IMG/VR virus record: IMGVR_UViG_3300025874_000006
Coordinates: 1 to 64,000 of that record
Length of the DNA: 64,000 nucleotides
Source: a virus
Direction: 5' to 3' (one strand)
Position 1 is the first letter of the stretch, and every line of letters begins with the position of its first letter. Below the pieces are notes generated by a model. That model did not search any database. It had not been told where the DNA came from and saw only the letters and a program-made list of their open reading frames with translations. This document shows, piece after piece, positions 7,339-15,893 of the stretch. The translations under genes were made by a program, and so were the position numbers.

Positions 7339-8328
7339 TTAATCCCTATAATCGTTAAGTGTGAAATTGGTGCCGTGCATCTTCATCAAGTCTCTTTCGT
7401 GATTGGTGTATACCAATACTTCGGGGTCTTCGATTAAGAAATCACAGCTCTTACAAAAGTCTGGATATTCTTCGGTGCGGTGTTGCTCACGTAGAGTCTC
7501 ATACTCTTCACCAAAAAAGATGTCAAGTATGTTATCTTCTGAACAGTGTCCTAGTACAGCTTCTTCGTCACGTCCAAGGACTTGACAACATGGATGTACT
7601 GCGCCTGTCTTCTTCTCAAGTCCTCCCGCACGTATCACTACGTCCGGAGAGAACGGTCGACCACAGGTCTTCTTCTTACCCTCACGTACACCGGACTCCG
7701 ATATGTCTTGAACACCAGACCAGTTGTGCATCTTCCAAATCTCGGTCTTAGTTCCGAGTTCTTCTACCAATGCTTTGTACTTCTCTAGTTCTGTGTCGAG
7801 GTTATCATTGTCGGTGATTAGGTGGTATGTAGATACAACACAGTCCGAACCAGACTCTTCTACGTATGCAACCATCTCTTGGATGTTACGTTTGATTTGA
7901 GCAAAGTGTCCTCCTACTGCATTGTACATCCACTTGCTGTAGTCTTGTTCATCCGCACCGATGAACGAGAATCGATAGAAGTCCAGACCAGCGTCCACGC
8001 AGTCGCGCATGTACTGACCTTCCATCTTAAATCCATTAGAGAAGATGAATGCCTTCGCACCATACTTCTTCACTACCTTGATGTATTCGGGTAGATTCTT
8101 CGCCATTGTGGCTTCACCGGAACCGTCTAGGTTCACAACATTGAGACCATACTGTGCACAGTCCGCAACATACTTCTCGAACTCATCGAGTTTCATGATG
8201 CGGCGGAACCCTTTATGTCGTCCACCCTCACGTAAGTCTTGTGGACACATAGAACATGAGTAGTTACATCCACCCGCGACTTCAATTACTGCGCGGTCAA
8301 TCTGAAATGTTTCTCTAGTCATTTCCAT
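7339..8328 (-). CDS. radical SAM protein with SPASM-like C-terminus
   Basis: A 329-aa protein. The CxxxCxxC cluster motif (CNYSCSMC) is near residue 21 and GSGEAT follows as in the SAM-binding region. The C-terminal part has HPCCQVLG and FCKSCDF, cysteines typical of a SPASM/auxiliary cluster. Such enzymes modify peptides or sugars by radical chemistry; the substrate is unknown. It lies between glycosyltransferase-like and carbamoyltransferase genes, so a role in making an unusual sugar or surface group is a fair inference. Confidence 0.82.
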   Translation of the reverse strand: MEMTRETFQIDRAVIEVAGGCNYSCSMCPQDLREGGRHKGFRRIMKLDEFEKYVADCAQYGLNVVNLDGSGEATMAKNLPEYIKVVKKYGAKAFIFSNGFKMEGQYMRDCVDAGLDFYRFSFIGADEQDYSKWMYNAVGGHFAQIKRNIQEMVAYVEESGSDCVVSTYHLITDNDNLDTELEKYKALVEELGTKTEIWKMHNWSGVQDISESGVREGKKKTCGRPFSPDVVIRAGGLEKKTGAVHPCCQVLGRDEEAVLGHCSEDNILDIFFGEEYETLREQHRTEEYPDFCKSCDFLIEDPEVLVYTNHERDLMKMHGTNFTLNDYRD

Positions 8329-9193
8329 AATAAATCTTCATCCTCTCTTCATATTCTACTGATTTTCTTTTAGTTTGTTGCAACAAGTCTTCGATATGTT
8401 CTATCCACCACCAGACACCTTGGTCTTCTTTTGACAACTCAGGATTTAACCTAAGCGCATTCGGTGTATGGTATTTAGTCACTCCTTCACCGGAGATTAC
8501 CGCGAGAGGTCTAGCGAAGTTCTTTGCAACATAATGCCAGATGCCATCGTAACAGATGACCATGCGAGACGTAGAGATTAATTGCATTGCTTCGGATGCG
8601 GGTGTACGGTAAGAAAGTTCGTGCATATTGAAACCCAGACCTTCGAAATGCGCTATCAACTTGTCCCAGTCCGCATTATCGAAAAGCCGTTTCCATGTAC
8701 GAGGTTTCTCTGCATTCCATGTTGGCCTCCAGAAGACTATACGGTTTGGGTCATAGTCTCTGAAAGCATCTTGTCGGAATATCCAGTCGTTGTCCGGAAT
8801 AACATTGCCAGGTGTATCGTCATATGCACCTGACTCGAAATAGAATCTGGATTTGTCTTTGTGTATTGCAGCTATCCTACGTTCACCGTTTGTTTCCAAA
8901 ACTACATCATCGTCAAACTTCCAGTCTCTATATCTACCATGCGCATTAAAGATATGGTGTATCTCCACACGTTCTTGTTGGTGATAGAAGTTGTGGATGT
9001 AGTTACACCGCTCGATGATAGTCTCAGGGTCTTCGAAATGATGGTAGTAGTCCTCACCGTGTTCCCAGTGAAGCTCTAGATTTATCTTTCGAATATTATG
9101 ATCCGCGGCATACTTGTGGCACGAATTCAACGCCCACATGAAATCACCAACGCCTGGCGTTCCTCGCCAAGTAACTAACTCAGATGGTTTCAT
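8315..9193 (-). CDS. GT-B glycosyltransferase-like protein (GT9-like)
   Basis: A 292-aa protein. TPGVGDFMWALNSCHKY at the N-terminus resembles the GDxL-type loop of GT9/heptosyltransferases. IVFWRPTWNAEKPRTWKRL and CYDGIWHYVAKNFARP match the second Rossmann domain, where a nucleotide-sugar is bound. Probably a glycosyltransferase acting with the neighbours at 5547 and 12448. Overlaps the radical SAM gene by 14 bp. Confidence 0.6.
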   Translation of the reverse strand: MKPSELVTWRGTPGVGDFMWALNSCHKYAADHNIRKINLELHWEHGEDYYHHFEDPETIIERCNYIHNFYHQQERVEIHHIFNAHGRYRDWKFDDDVVLETNGERRIAAIHKDKSRFYFESGAYDDTPGNVIPDNDWIFRQDAFRDYDPNRIVFWRPTWNAEKPRTWKRLFDNADWDKLIAHFEGLGFNMHELSYRTPASEAMQLISTSRMVICYDGIWHYVAKNFARPLAVISGEGVTKYHTPNALRLNPELSKEDQGVWWWIEHIEDLLQQTKRKSVEYEERMKIYYGND

Positions 9194-9540
9194 TTACTAG
9201 TCTTAATACTTTTGACCTGTCTACCAGAACCTGTAGACGTGTACAGACCGAACCACGCAGCACCAGCACCAACCACTACAGAGATGAGACCTGCTTGTGA
9301 TGCATTTGGTTCAGATATCGTCATGAACCATTGAGTGACTTCGATCAACAGGAACAAATACGTACCTATGAATGCTCGTGGGAAAATTCGAAACGCATCG
9401 ATTACATCCGCGAACTGTAACAAGGTACTGAACTTAGTTGGGGTAACTTCTTTCTGTGTTGTATCGAACTCTACTTCAAGTTCAATCTTTTGTTTGAGTG
9501 GTTTTGCTTCTGGGGTGTTTATTGATTGTTCTGAAAACAT
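9190..9540 (-). CDS. membrane protein, 116 aa
   Basis: A charged N-half is followed by two hydrophobic segments (FIGTYLFLLIEVTQWF and LISVVVGAGAAWFGLYTS). No family recognised. The layout of cytoplasmic N-half plus hairpin resembles holin-like or anchoring proteins. ATGA overlap with the downstream gene. Confidence 0.7.
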   Translation of the reverse strand: MFSEQSINTPEAKPLKQKIELEVEFDTTQKEVTPTKFSTLLQFADVIDAFRIFPRAFIGTYLFLLIEVTQWFMTISEPNASQAGLISVVVGAGAAWFGLYTSTGSGRQVKSIKTSK

Positions 9541-9545
9541 GTTAA

Positions 9546-9869
9546 TTAACTAAACCTCTTTTGTATATATTTAAAAAGAGCGTATATGCTCAATCCATAA
9601 AATGCTAACACGCCCATAGGTAGAGCTATGTATGCTAACTCCCAAGGGGTTAAGAATAATACGTGCCATGTAAATTCAGCAATTGCTTCTGCGTCACCTT
9701 TGGGTTCAACTGTGTTGTTAATAGAATCCCATGCTAGTTGGTTTTCTTCTAATAGGGTATCCCATGTTTCTCTAGGAATACACATAAGGTCTGGTGGACA
9801 GATATCTTCTCTATATTCTGTCCCAATAGGATTGCCAAACATATCTAAGTTTGCGGACTCACTCGACAT
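9546..9869 (-). CDS. membrane-anchored protein, 107 aa
   Basis: A mainly polar N-half with two cysteines (DICPPDLMCIP) is followed by one or two hydrophobic segments near 75-98. Not recognised. It overlaps the next gene upstream by 11 bp. Confidence 0.7.
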   Translation of the reverse strand: MSSESANLDMFGNPIGTEYREDICPPDLMCIPRETWDTLLEENQLAWDSINNTVEPKGDAEAIAEFTWHVLFLTPWELAYIALPMGVLAFYGLSIYALFKYIQKRFS

Positions 9870-10032
9870 CTTTCATCACCTTATAATCTTTTGGGTCACC
9901 GTTAATTATATCTTTCGCCTTATGTTCCCATATAGTAGGAAACAGACCATGCACTATACAAACAAATGCGAGTGACCACGCCCTGTACAGATGTTCGAAA
10001 TAGTTCAGTCCTATATCCCGTAGGTGTCCCAT
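9859..10032 (-). CDS. DUF6356-like small membrane protein
   Basis: A 57-aa protein. HLRDIGLNYFEHLYRAW followed by a hydrophobic AFVCIVHGLFPTIW matches the HL-x-GxxYxxH and H-xx-P pattern that I associate with DUF6356. Function unknown. The ATG at 10032 is chosen from its ATGA overlap with the carbamoyltransferase stop. Confidence 0.65.
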   Translation of the reverse strand: MGHLRDIGLNYFEHLYRAWSLAFVCIVHGLFPTIWEHKAKDIINGDPKDYKVMKDVE

Positions 10033-11537
10033 CAGAATACCTTTACACCGTATTTCTGTTCCCATAACTCAGCATCATGTTCGTCATTGACCATAGGTCT
10101 ACCGCGAATGTTGAGAGATGTGTTGAGTAACATCGGAACACCAGTTCTATCATGGTACTCTTCAATAACCTTACGGAAGATAGACTCACAGTCCTTCTTC
10201 ACGATTTGTACCCGTGCAGTCCCATCTACGTGGGTCACAGGTGCGTAGTCATGTAGTGCCTTAGAGGTGAACTGCATATGGTCATTCATAGGGCCACTGA
10301 AGTATTCTTCTGCGTACTCTTCCAGTACAGCAGGAGCAAACGGACGGTACTTCTGTCTACGTTTGATTCCGTTCACTGTATCCTGTACGTCATAACGCAC
10401 ATCTGCAATCAGGGATCTGTTACCTAATGCACGTGGCCCGAACTCTGCCTTACCGTTCGCGATACCACACACCTTGTGACTCAGTAGATGATCTACGATC
10501 TCACTAGGGTTAACCGGACGTTCGATATCGTACCCGCAGTATGGAGACCATACTAGTTTGTCTTTACCTGTTGCCTTTGCCCAAGACCTTGCAGCTGTAC
10601 CCAGACCGGAACCAGCATCCGTAGGTGAACATGCGATATGTACCTCATCGAACAGTTCGAACAGTCGTGAGTTGATTACTACATTTTGTGCACAACCACC
10701 GGAGTAACATAGTTTCTTACCATACTGCCGTGCAGTACCCATGATACCCATGATTGCATAGTCTGCAAAGTCTTGGGTCGCACGTGCGGCAACCTTATCT
10801 TCTACGGATAGAATTCTTTTCTTAAACTCTTTCCGGAACCTTAAACGATCCTGTTCTCTTTCAGACTCTGCACCCCCAATCGCAATACCCATTTCAACTT
10901 CAGGTGCGATATCTTCTAGGTCATTGTACCAACTAATTAACCAGTCAGTAATTGCTTTGGACTCTGGACATGTGTCGTGATAGGCAGACAGTCCCATTAC
11001 CACGTACTCATCTTCGAGAGGCCGTAGACCAAGGAACTTAGTAGTAAGGGTATAGACTAGACCTACCGACTTAGGGTAGTGCCATTCTTTGATTAGTTTG
11101 AAGTCGGAGTCGTAGATGACTGCTGTCTGTAACTCTCCAACTCCATCGATTGATACTAGGACAGTATCTTCCTTCGAGTCCCACGGGCGCGTGTAGAACG
11201 CAGCCGCACAGTGAGATTCGTGATGTTGGTGATGCGCATCATAAGTAGATGCTTCTGGATAAGGGAACTTTTCGAATGATTCTGAAGCTTGAATATGTTC
11301 AACTGACCGTCCAGTTGCTTCAATGCCACCACGCATATCAAACTTGATGACGTGGTCTTCGTAGAAAGACACATGGTCATCATCCCTTATCATGTCCCAT
11401 AATACATCAGGGATATTGGGGTCGTTCTTTTTCTTGGAGTATCGTTCTCCGTGCGTGGCAAAGTCTACAACACCGTCTTCGTTAATAATAGCAAGACCAG
11501 AGTCATGATAAAATTCACTGTATCCAACGTATCTCAT
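10032..11537 (-). CDS. carbamoyltransferase (TobZ/NodU type)
   Basis: A 501-aa protein. The N-terminal part (MRYVGYSEFYHDSGLAI, then HHESHCAAAFYTRPW) is the Kae1-like ATP/carbamoyl-adenylate domain with its His pair. LCYSGGCAQNVVINSR and EFGPRALGNRSLIAD are hallmark family motifs. It transfers a carbamoyl group from carbamoyl phosphate to a hydroxyl on a small molecule, sugar or possibly a modified base. Start 11537 follows AGGTGG. The late promoter at 11566 is 29 bp upstream. Confidence 0.92.
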   Translation of the reverse strand: MRYVGYSEFYHDSGLAIINEDGVVDFATHGERYSKKKNDPNIPDVLWDMIRDDDHVSFYEDHVIKFDMRGGIEATGRSVEHIQASESFEKFPYPEASTYDAHHQHHESHCAAAFYTRPWDSKEDTVLVSIDGVGELQTAVIYDSDFKLIKEWHYPKSVGLVYTLTTKFLGLRPLEDEYVVMGLSAYHDTCPESKAITDWLISWYNDLEDIAPEVEMGIAIGGAESEREQDRLRFRKEFKKRILSVEDKVAARATQDFADYAIMGIMGTARQYGKKLCYSGGCAQNVVINSRLFELFDEVHIACSPTDAGSGLGTAARSWAKATGKDKLVWSPYCGYDIERPVNPSEIVDHLLSHKVCGIANGKAEFGPRALGNRSLIADVRYDVQDTVNGIKRRQKYRPFAPAVLEEYAEEYFSGPMNDHMQFTSKALHDYAPVTHVDGTARVQIVKKDCESIFRKVIEEYHDRTGVPMLLNTSLNIRGRPMVNDEHDAELWEQKYGVKVF

Positions 11538-11565
11538 TATCCACCTGTGTATCAGATTAAATTTA

Positions 11566-11573
11566 TATTTATA
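11566..11573 (-). promoter_or_regulatory. T4-type late promoter
   Basis: TATAAATA on the minus strand, 29 bp upstream of the carbamoyltransferase ATG and directly downstream of the terminator at 11575-11602. Confidence 0.7.
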
Positions 11574-11574
11574 C

Positions 11575-11602
11575 CAAAAAAAAGGGAGTCCTAAGACTCC
11601 CA
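11575..11602 (-). terminator. intrinsic terminator
   Basis: Minus-strand stem GGGAGTC/GACTCCC with a 4-nt loop and about nine T. Ends the unit containing the HAD gene at 11625. Confidence 0.88.
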
Positions 11603-11624
11603 AAACACCACTGAACGAAACAAA

Positions 11625-12200
11625 TCACTGTCCTTTTACATAGTCGTAAATGTCTTTCCAGTTACGCATCAAAGGGAAATCTGATGTATCTTTGTTGTAT
11701 TCGTGTTGCATGACAACTGATTCAAGTCCGACCACAGCACCGGCTATAGCGTTCTCTACTTTATCTTCTACCCACAGACACCCAGTATCTTTATACTCTG
11801 CGAGTGCCTCGTCTTTGTCAGCACCAGTATCTAGGTAAACATATTTCTCAAAGACTGTAGGGCCAAACAGTTCGCACAGGTTCTTAGTACGTAGATGTTG
11901 TGCATACTCATCGTTACTCAAAGAAGTAATTGCATGGAATATATATCCTTCTTCTTCGTGTAACTTCTTAACGTACTTGATTGCATCTCTCAGAGGTGGA
12001 ACCTTACGAATCGTTGCACTCTCGTTGAACATACGACACAACTTACGTCCTTCACTTCTTTCTATTCCGAATATCTCGTTGATTTTGTACTTATCAACAT
12101 CAATCGCTTCATACCCATGACGTTTCATCCAAGCTTGGAATGAATACATCCAATCCAACAACACACCGTCACAGTCTACTAAAATTACTTTATCTTTCAC
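11625..12200 (-). CDS. HAD-superfamily phosphatase-like protein
   Basis: A 191-aa protein. Motif I is VDCDGVLLDW with the two catalytic aspartates near residues 9 and 11. ITSLSND is a plausible motif II and WVEDKVENA a motif IV. Size and cap position fit 5'-nucleotidase-type or sugar-phosphate phosphatases. Substrate unknown. Co-transcribed with the 58-aa gene upstream (ATGA overlap). Confidence 0.75.
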   Translation of the reverse strand: MKDKVILVDCDGVLLDWMYSFQAWMKRHGYEAIDVDKYKINEIFGIERSEGRKLCRMFNESATIRKVPPLRDAIKYVKKLHEEEGYIFHAITSLSNDEYAQHLRTKNLCELFGPTVFEKYVYLDTGADKDEALAEYKDTGCLWVEDKVENAIAGAVVGLESVVMQHEYNKDTSDFPLMRNWKDIYDYVKGQ

Positions 12201-12373
12201 GCAACCCCCTCTTCTCTAACTTTGTTCATTATAACATAAACTTCCTTGGAAGTAAACCCTTCATTTATCAGGGAGATCATTAATTCGCCCCAGTCGGGAT
12301 TCTCTAGTTGATAGATGTAGTGGTTAACTAGGTCGGTGGCCAACTCTATCTTGGTGGCATTTGAATCCTTCAT
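12197..12373 (-). CDS. hypothetical protein, 58 aa
   Basis: A small helical acidic protein, not recognised. The ATG at 12373 is the only start downstream of the promoter at 12401-12429, and the ribosome binding site GAGAGG forms the 3' arm of an inverted repeat. Read-through RNA could fold over this site, while RNA from the local promoter could not. Confidence 0.7.
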   Translation of the reverse strand: MKDSNATKIELATDLVNHYIYQLENPDWGELMISLINEGFTSKEVYVIMNKVREEGVA

Positions 12374-12378
12374 AAAAA

Positions 12379-12429
12379 AACCTCTCACATTTGAAGTATC
12401 ATTATACTACTATATGAGAGGTTTGTCAA
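12379..12429 (-). promoter_or_regulatory. sigma70 promoter threaded through an inverted repeat
   Basis: Minus strand TTGACA (12429-12424), 17 bp, TATAAT (12406-12401). The repeat arms AACCTCTCA (12423-12415) and TGAGAGGTT (12387-12379) bracket the -10 box, and T7 follows the 3' arm. Read-through transcripts can form a terminator-like hairpin. Transcripts starting here lack the 5' arm. Confidence 0.75.
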
Positions 12430-12447
12430 GACTTATTTTGAAAATAT

Positions 12448-13299
12448 TTACGGTGGGCCCATACTTCTTTGCCAAGGGGTCGTCTTGAACCGGCGATCAC
12501 GCCAGTGACGTACCATATCAACCTTCCATTCACCACCCGTGTAGTGACAGAACCTTGCGTTCTCGAAGAACTCATGTTCGGCCGCATAGTGGGGGGAGTC
12601 GTTCCAAGTCGTATCGATAGTCTCTACATCGAAATCATGTTTCATCAACTGCGCAGAGATATAGGGTTGGTCATTCATGATAGACATGTGGAAGTCACCA
12701 GTATAACACCAGTCTTCCCAATTCATGAACTCATTACGTGCACGTAGACGTGCTTCCTTAGTCCAGAGAACAACTCCGGTATTCATTATCATTAGTTTGG
12801 ACTTTCGGTTAGGTGGCATTACAGGGACGATAGGACAGTCATGCAGTTCGAACTTTCGACAGAAGTTCATGTAATTCTCTTCGTTGCTGTCCCAAGAGTT
12901 GTACCCACCCCCATCAGCAGTAACGAAGTCCGACTCTAATACACCGTAGACTTCGGCACCCGATTCCATCACGTCAAAGATATTCTCTTCGGTATTGACC
13001 ACGATGTCTGTGTCTACGAATAGTAGGTTATCGTACTGGTCAAACATAGGGTCTAACCAGACACGTGCGCACTCGTGCAACAGTGAGGTTGAACATCCGT
13101 GACCTTTGGTAGCCACTCGTTCATCCGAGTAGATGTGAGTTGCACCAATCTTCTTTGCGTACTCTTCGAATGATGTGCGGGATATGTCCGCAACATCTTT
13201 GTACAAGGAAGAACGTGTACCGTCCCAACCTTTGATACCACCGCGAGCGTCTACTGCGTCACTCACAATCATATATTGGAATATTACATTATTCGACAT
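12448..13299 (-). CDS. glycosyltransferase-like protein (GT-A)
   Basis: A 283-aa protein. LLFVDTDIVVNT carries the DxD motif, and MIMNTGVVLWTKEA is the usual acceptor-side strand. Family close to GT8/GT34-type proteins by pattern. It overlaps the lysozyme gene by 11 bp. Target unknown; likely works with the other sugar-transfer proteins in 3.7-13.3 kb. Confidence 0.7.
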   Translation of the reverse strand: MSNNVIFQYMIVSDAVDARGGIKGWDGTRSSLYKDVADISRTSFEEYAKKIGATHIYSDERVATKGHGCSTSLLHECARVWLDPMFDQYDNLLFVDTDIVVNTEENIFDVMESGAEVYGVLESDFVTADGGGYNSWDSNEENYMNFCRKFELHDCPIVPVMPPNRKSKLMIMNTGVVLWTKEARLRARNEFMNWEDWCYTGDFHMSIMNDQPYISAQLMKHDFDVETIDTTWNDSPHYAAEHEFFENARFCHYTGGEWKVDMVRHWRDRRFKTTPWQRSMGPP

Positions 13300-13786
13300 T
13301 CTCTAACCTTCTCATTAGTCGTTCAGACCTAAGTCCTACTTGATGGTACCATCGCGAATCGCGTCCCTCAATAGCAGCTGTCTTCCAGTCACCTTCGAGT
13401 ACCGCAGCATACATGTTCTTGAACTTACTTAGTCTTGGTCTACCTAGGTTAAACATCATATTAACCAAGACTTGCTGTACCTCATCTGGGAAACAATCGA
13501 ACCGTTCTCCGTATAGTACACGACATTCGTTGATTGCGATGTCGAGGTCTTGTTGGAATGCCTCGCTAACTCTTTCGGGGGATATTTTCGTTCCGACTTT
13601 AGCGCCGAACTCTCCGTCACTTTCTTTAACGAGGTGTCCAACACCAAACGTTGGGTAGTTGAGGTGGTCGAGGTAAATCTCATAGACGACTCCTTCGTCA
13701 ATCTTGAGTTGGTCATATACTGCTTGTCTATTCATGGTTTGGTTCACTTTAGGTTTACACCATAGTTTACGAATTAGTTCTATCAT
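13289..13786 (-). CDS. T4-type lysozyme (GH24 endolysin)
   Basis: A 165-aa protein. Glu31, Asp40 and Thr46 in IDEGVVYEIYLDHLNYPTF sit at the same spacing as T4 lysozyme Glu11, Asp20 and Thr26. FGVGHLV follows as expected. It cuts peptidoglycan at the end of infection and would need a holin. An extra 17-residue N-terminus (or a start at the internal Met18) distinguishes it from T4 gpe. ATGA overlap with the small membrane gene upstream. Confidence 0.92.
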   Translation of the reverse strand: MIELIRKLWCKPKVNQTMNRQAVYDQLKIDEGVVYEIYLDHLNYPTFGVGHLVKESDGEFGAKVGTKISPERVSEAFQQDLDIAINECRVLYGERFDCFPDEVQQVLVNMMFNLGRPRLSKFKNMYAAVLEGDWKTAAIEGRDSRWYHQVGLRSERLMRRLENVE

Positions 13787-13986
13787 AACTTGATGGCAAG
13801 TACCACCAAGATAGACGCCAACAAAATGTTGGTCGTTAAAATTTCAAGAGCGAGTATAGTATGATACCACACCCACCTAGTCTTGTAAGCATTTTCTACT
13901 GTGATGTCATCGGGGTCTGGCCCTGAACTATCAACAATATTTTTCCCACCTGTAGGCCCTGACTTCAACCAATGTAAAAATTTCAT
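13783..13986 (-). CDS. small membrane protein next to lysozyme, 67 aa
   Basis: A polar N-half (G/D/P-rich) and a single C-terminal hydrophobic segment (LALEILTTNILLASILVVLAI). Directly upstream of and overlapping the lysozyme start, so a lysis-related role (holin or antiholin) is a reasonable inference. No family recognised. Confidence 0.65.
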   Translation of the reverse strand: MKFLHWLKSGPTGGKNIVDSSGPDPDDITVENAYKTRWVWYHTILALEILTTNILLASILVVLAIKL

Positions 13987-13991
13987 ACAAC

Positions 13992-14234
13992 TTAAACCTT
14001 TATAGTATTGTCCTTACCAGAACCTTTTTTGATATTGCTAAGATGGTCTTGCCAATCCCTTCCGGCAAGTCTCATCGTAGACTTAACACCAGATACTATC
14101 TTAGGTGCTGAAGATGCAGGGAAATATCGTACCCATTCAGGGTTATCGACAATCCACTGGTCGTATTCGGAAATCCGGAGAAGCACTTCCGTGACCTCTC
14201 CGGTTTCTTTGTTTTTAAAATCATACTGTGGCAT
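13992..14234 (-). CDS. conserved phage protein starting MPQYDF, 80 aa
   Basis: The N-terminus MPQYDFKNKETGEVTE resembles FmdB-like zinc-ribbon openings but lacks the cysteines. The rest (KIVSGV, WQDHLSNIKKG) matches a small conserved phage protein of unknown role. The longer frame begins with TTG, so the ATG at 14234 is preferred. Confidence 0.7.
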   Translation of the reverse strand: MPQYDFKNKETGEVTEVLLRISEYDQWIVDNPEWVRYFPASSAPKIVSGVKSTMRLAGRDWQDHLSNIKKGSGKDNTIKV

Positions 14235-14310
14235 TATAAGTCCATTCCAAATTATTTTCAATCACTACGACAGAAGTCTCACACACGCTTCTGAAGAGAT
14301 AATCACCTCC

Positions 14311-14481
14311 TTATCGAGAAAGTTGTTGAGTAGACGAATTCAGTATATTGTAATACTGGGCAATGGTTTCCGGTCGATAATTTCGATTACCTTGGGAATA
14401 TATTGCTTGGCGTCTGGTATCATGCACGAACTGTTGTAGTTCGGTAATATTTTGGTTCAACTGCTGTTCTTGACTCGACAT
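14311..14481 (-). CDS. hypothetical Q/N-rich protein, 56 aa
   Basis: Starts MSSQEQQLNQNITELQQF with a very good ribosome binding site (AAGGAGAATCCT before the ATG). Rich in Gln and Asn, probably helical. Function unknown. A second strong AAGGAGGTGATT sequence follows its stop, yet no ATG frame begins there. The rest of the gap to 14234 holds nothing else I can see. Confidence 0.65.
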   Translation of the reverse strand: MSSQEQQLNQNITELQQFVHDTRRQAIYSQGNRNYRPETIAQYYNILNSSTQQLSR

Positions 14482-14517
14482 AGGATTCTCCTTAGAAGTT
14501 AGTTAGTGTCGAAAAGA

Positions 14518-14949
14518 TTACTCGCGTATCAAATTTGGAAATGCCTCCTGTACTATTTTCTTGGTTATGTAACGACATGGTGGTTTCTTTGCCACCATTT
14601 TCAGAACGTACTCAGCATCCTCCGGATGAACGGATTCTAGAAGCTGGACGAATTGATTCTCTCTTTTGAATGATGGTGTTTGGTCACCTTGGCCACCCTT
14701 GATAAACTTACCGAACTGTTTATGTTGTTTGAGTAGAGTGGAAGGGGAAGACTCCGCTTTATTCGGAGTGAAAGGTGGGCGCCCTGCCGGAAGGTTGAAT
14801 TCCAGAGAATCATCGAAGGAACCTCGAAGGATATCCTTGAACGCCCAGTTGTCTTCATATTTTTTCAAAACATCTATCCGACTTTCTCTGGAACTTGCTT
14901 CTTTATATTCCTCGAAAACTTCAAAGACTTCTTTACGAAATGTTATCAT
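14518..14949 (-). CDS. DUF6433-like conserved T4-like phage protein
   Basis: A 143-aa protein. MITFRKEVFEVFEEYKEA at the N-terminus, LPAGRPPFTPN in the middle and LLESVHPEDAEYVLKM at the end match a family widespread in T4-like phages (DUF6433). Function not known. Soluble, no signals. Confidence 0.78.
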   Translation of the reverse strand: MITFRKEVFEVFEEYKEASSRESRIDVLKKYEDNWAFKDILRGSFDDSLEFNLPAGRPPFTPNKAESSPSTLLKQHKQFGKFIKGGQGDQTPSFKRENQFVQLLESVHPEDAEYVLKMVAKKPPCRYITKKIVQEAFPNLIRE

Positions 14950-14951
14950 TA

Positions 14952-15221
14952 CTACACCTTATCAACTTTATGACACATGAAGGATTTATTGGATATGCGG
15001 ATCTCATACTTATCCACACATTTCCAAATAAACATTTTCAAGGTATCATCATATAAAATATTTAATTGTTTACTGCTATTAAGTTCTGACTTCAACATCA
15101 TAATATTAAAGTCTTTTGTTTGTACTACCTTTATATATTCATTAATTAAAAGTGCTGTGCAGCCAATCCAAAGTAAAGAGCACAGCAAGGCAGTTATTGC
15201 CACTGTGTTATACGTTTTCAT
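14952..15221 (-). CDS. signal-anchored small protein, 89 aa
   Basis: A basic start (MKTYNTVAI) and hydrophobic segment (TALLCSLLWIGCTALLI) then a polar domain with two cysteines. Likely anchored in the inner membrane with the domain outside. The ATG at 15221 follows GGGGGAAGTCTA and is preferred to a start 36 bp upstream. Confidence 0.65.
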   Translation of the reverse strand: MKTYNTVAITALLCSLLWIGCTALLINEYIKVVQTKDFNIMMLKSELNSSKQLNILYDDTLKMFIWKCVDKYEIRISNKSFMCHKVDKV

Positions 15222-15276
15222 TAGACTTCCCCCTTGTCTATTTTTATTTATAACCAAGGGGGTGTCTAGGGAGAAA

Positions 15277-15624
15277 TTATCTTAGACTATCCCAGTCCGA
15301 GGGGGTAGTATCATTTAAACGCAAACCAACTTGAGGAGAGTCATCGACATCCCAAGGCGGAGACAAATCTTCTTCGTCCTGTGCCCACACTGGACTTTCA
15401 AGATCAGGAATACAATCCTCTAAAGTTCTGAACAACTTGGCAAACTTAATCTCATATAGACTACGTATTCCAAGAAGCAGATTCGATATTTCGTCTGAAT
15501 GAGTAGAAGACATACCCCTAAAGAATACATCGTCCCCAACATATTCCATAATAGTATCTATGTCAGTGGTCACATTCCAACAGTTCATTATTTCTTGTTC
15601 TAAATCAAATCGGTCTTTTTTCAT
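15277..15624 (-). CDS. hypothetical acidic protein, 115 aa
   Basis: A soluble acidic protein with a W- and P-rich C-terminus. Not recognised. Overlaps the upstream gene as ATGA. Confidence 0.7.
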   Translation of the reverse strand: MKKDRFDLEQEIMNCWNVTTDIDTIMEYVGDDVFFRGMSSTHSDEISNLLLGIRSLYEIKFAKLFRTLEDCIPDLESPVWAQDEEDLSPPWDVDDSPQVGLRLNDTTPSDWDSLR

Positions 15625-15893
15625 TTCTCTGTCTCCAACATAATTACTTCTGAGTAAACTGAAATCTTGGTTATACTCTTATTATTAATTTTGGTTCCTA
15701 GCTCTACATAGGGGCCACCACTGGGGTCTACCATACCTAAATTTAGTAGGTCAACTCCCTCTACACCTTCCCTACCACCATACCTAAAGTGATTTAGGTC
15801 ACCTTCCAGAATGAACCTAGTGGGAGAGTCGGTGGAGACAAACTCGAATCTGTCCCCGTACCGATTTTTATATTCAGAGTTACTTTTATACAT
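15621..15893 (-). CDS. hypothetical protein, 90 aa
   Basis: A soluble protein with predicted beta-strands (NNKSITKISVYSEVIML). Not recognised. Located directly after the DUF932 gene with a 1-bp overlap, so it is co-expressed with it. Confidence 0.7.
   Translation of the reverse strand: MYKSNSEYKNRYGDRFEFVSTDSPTRFILEGDLNHFRYGGREGVEGVDLLNLGMVDPSGGPYVELGTKINNKSITKISVYSEVIMLETEK

Noticed and set aside
14296-14311. Strong AAGGAGGTGATT ribosome-binding sequence after the 56-aa gene
   Set aside because: No ATG or long GTG/TTG frame follows at a suitable distance; the next gene starts about 70 bp later.
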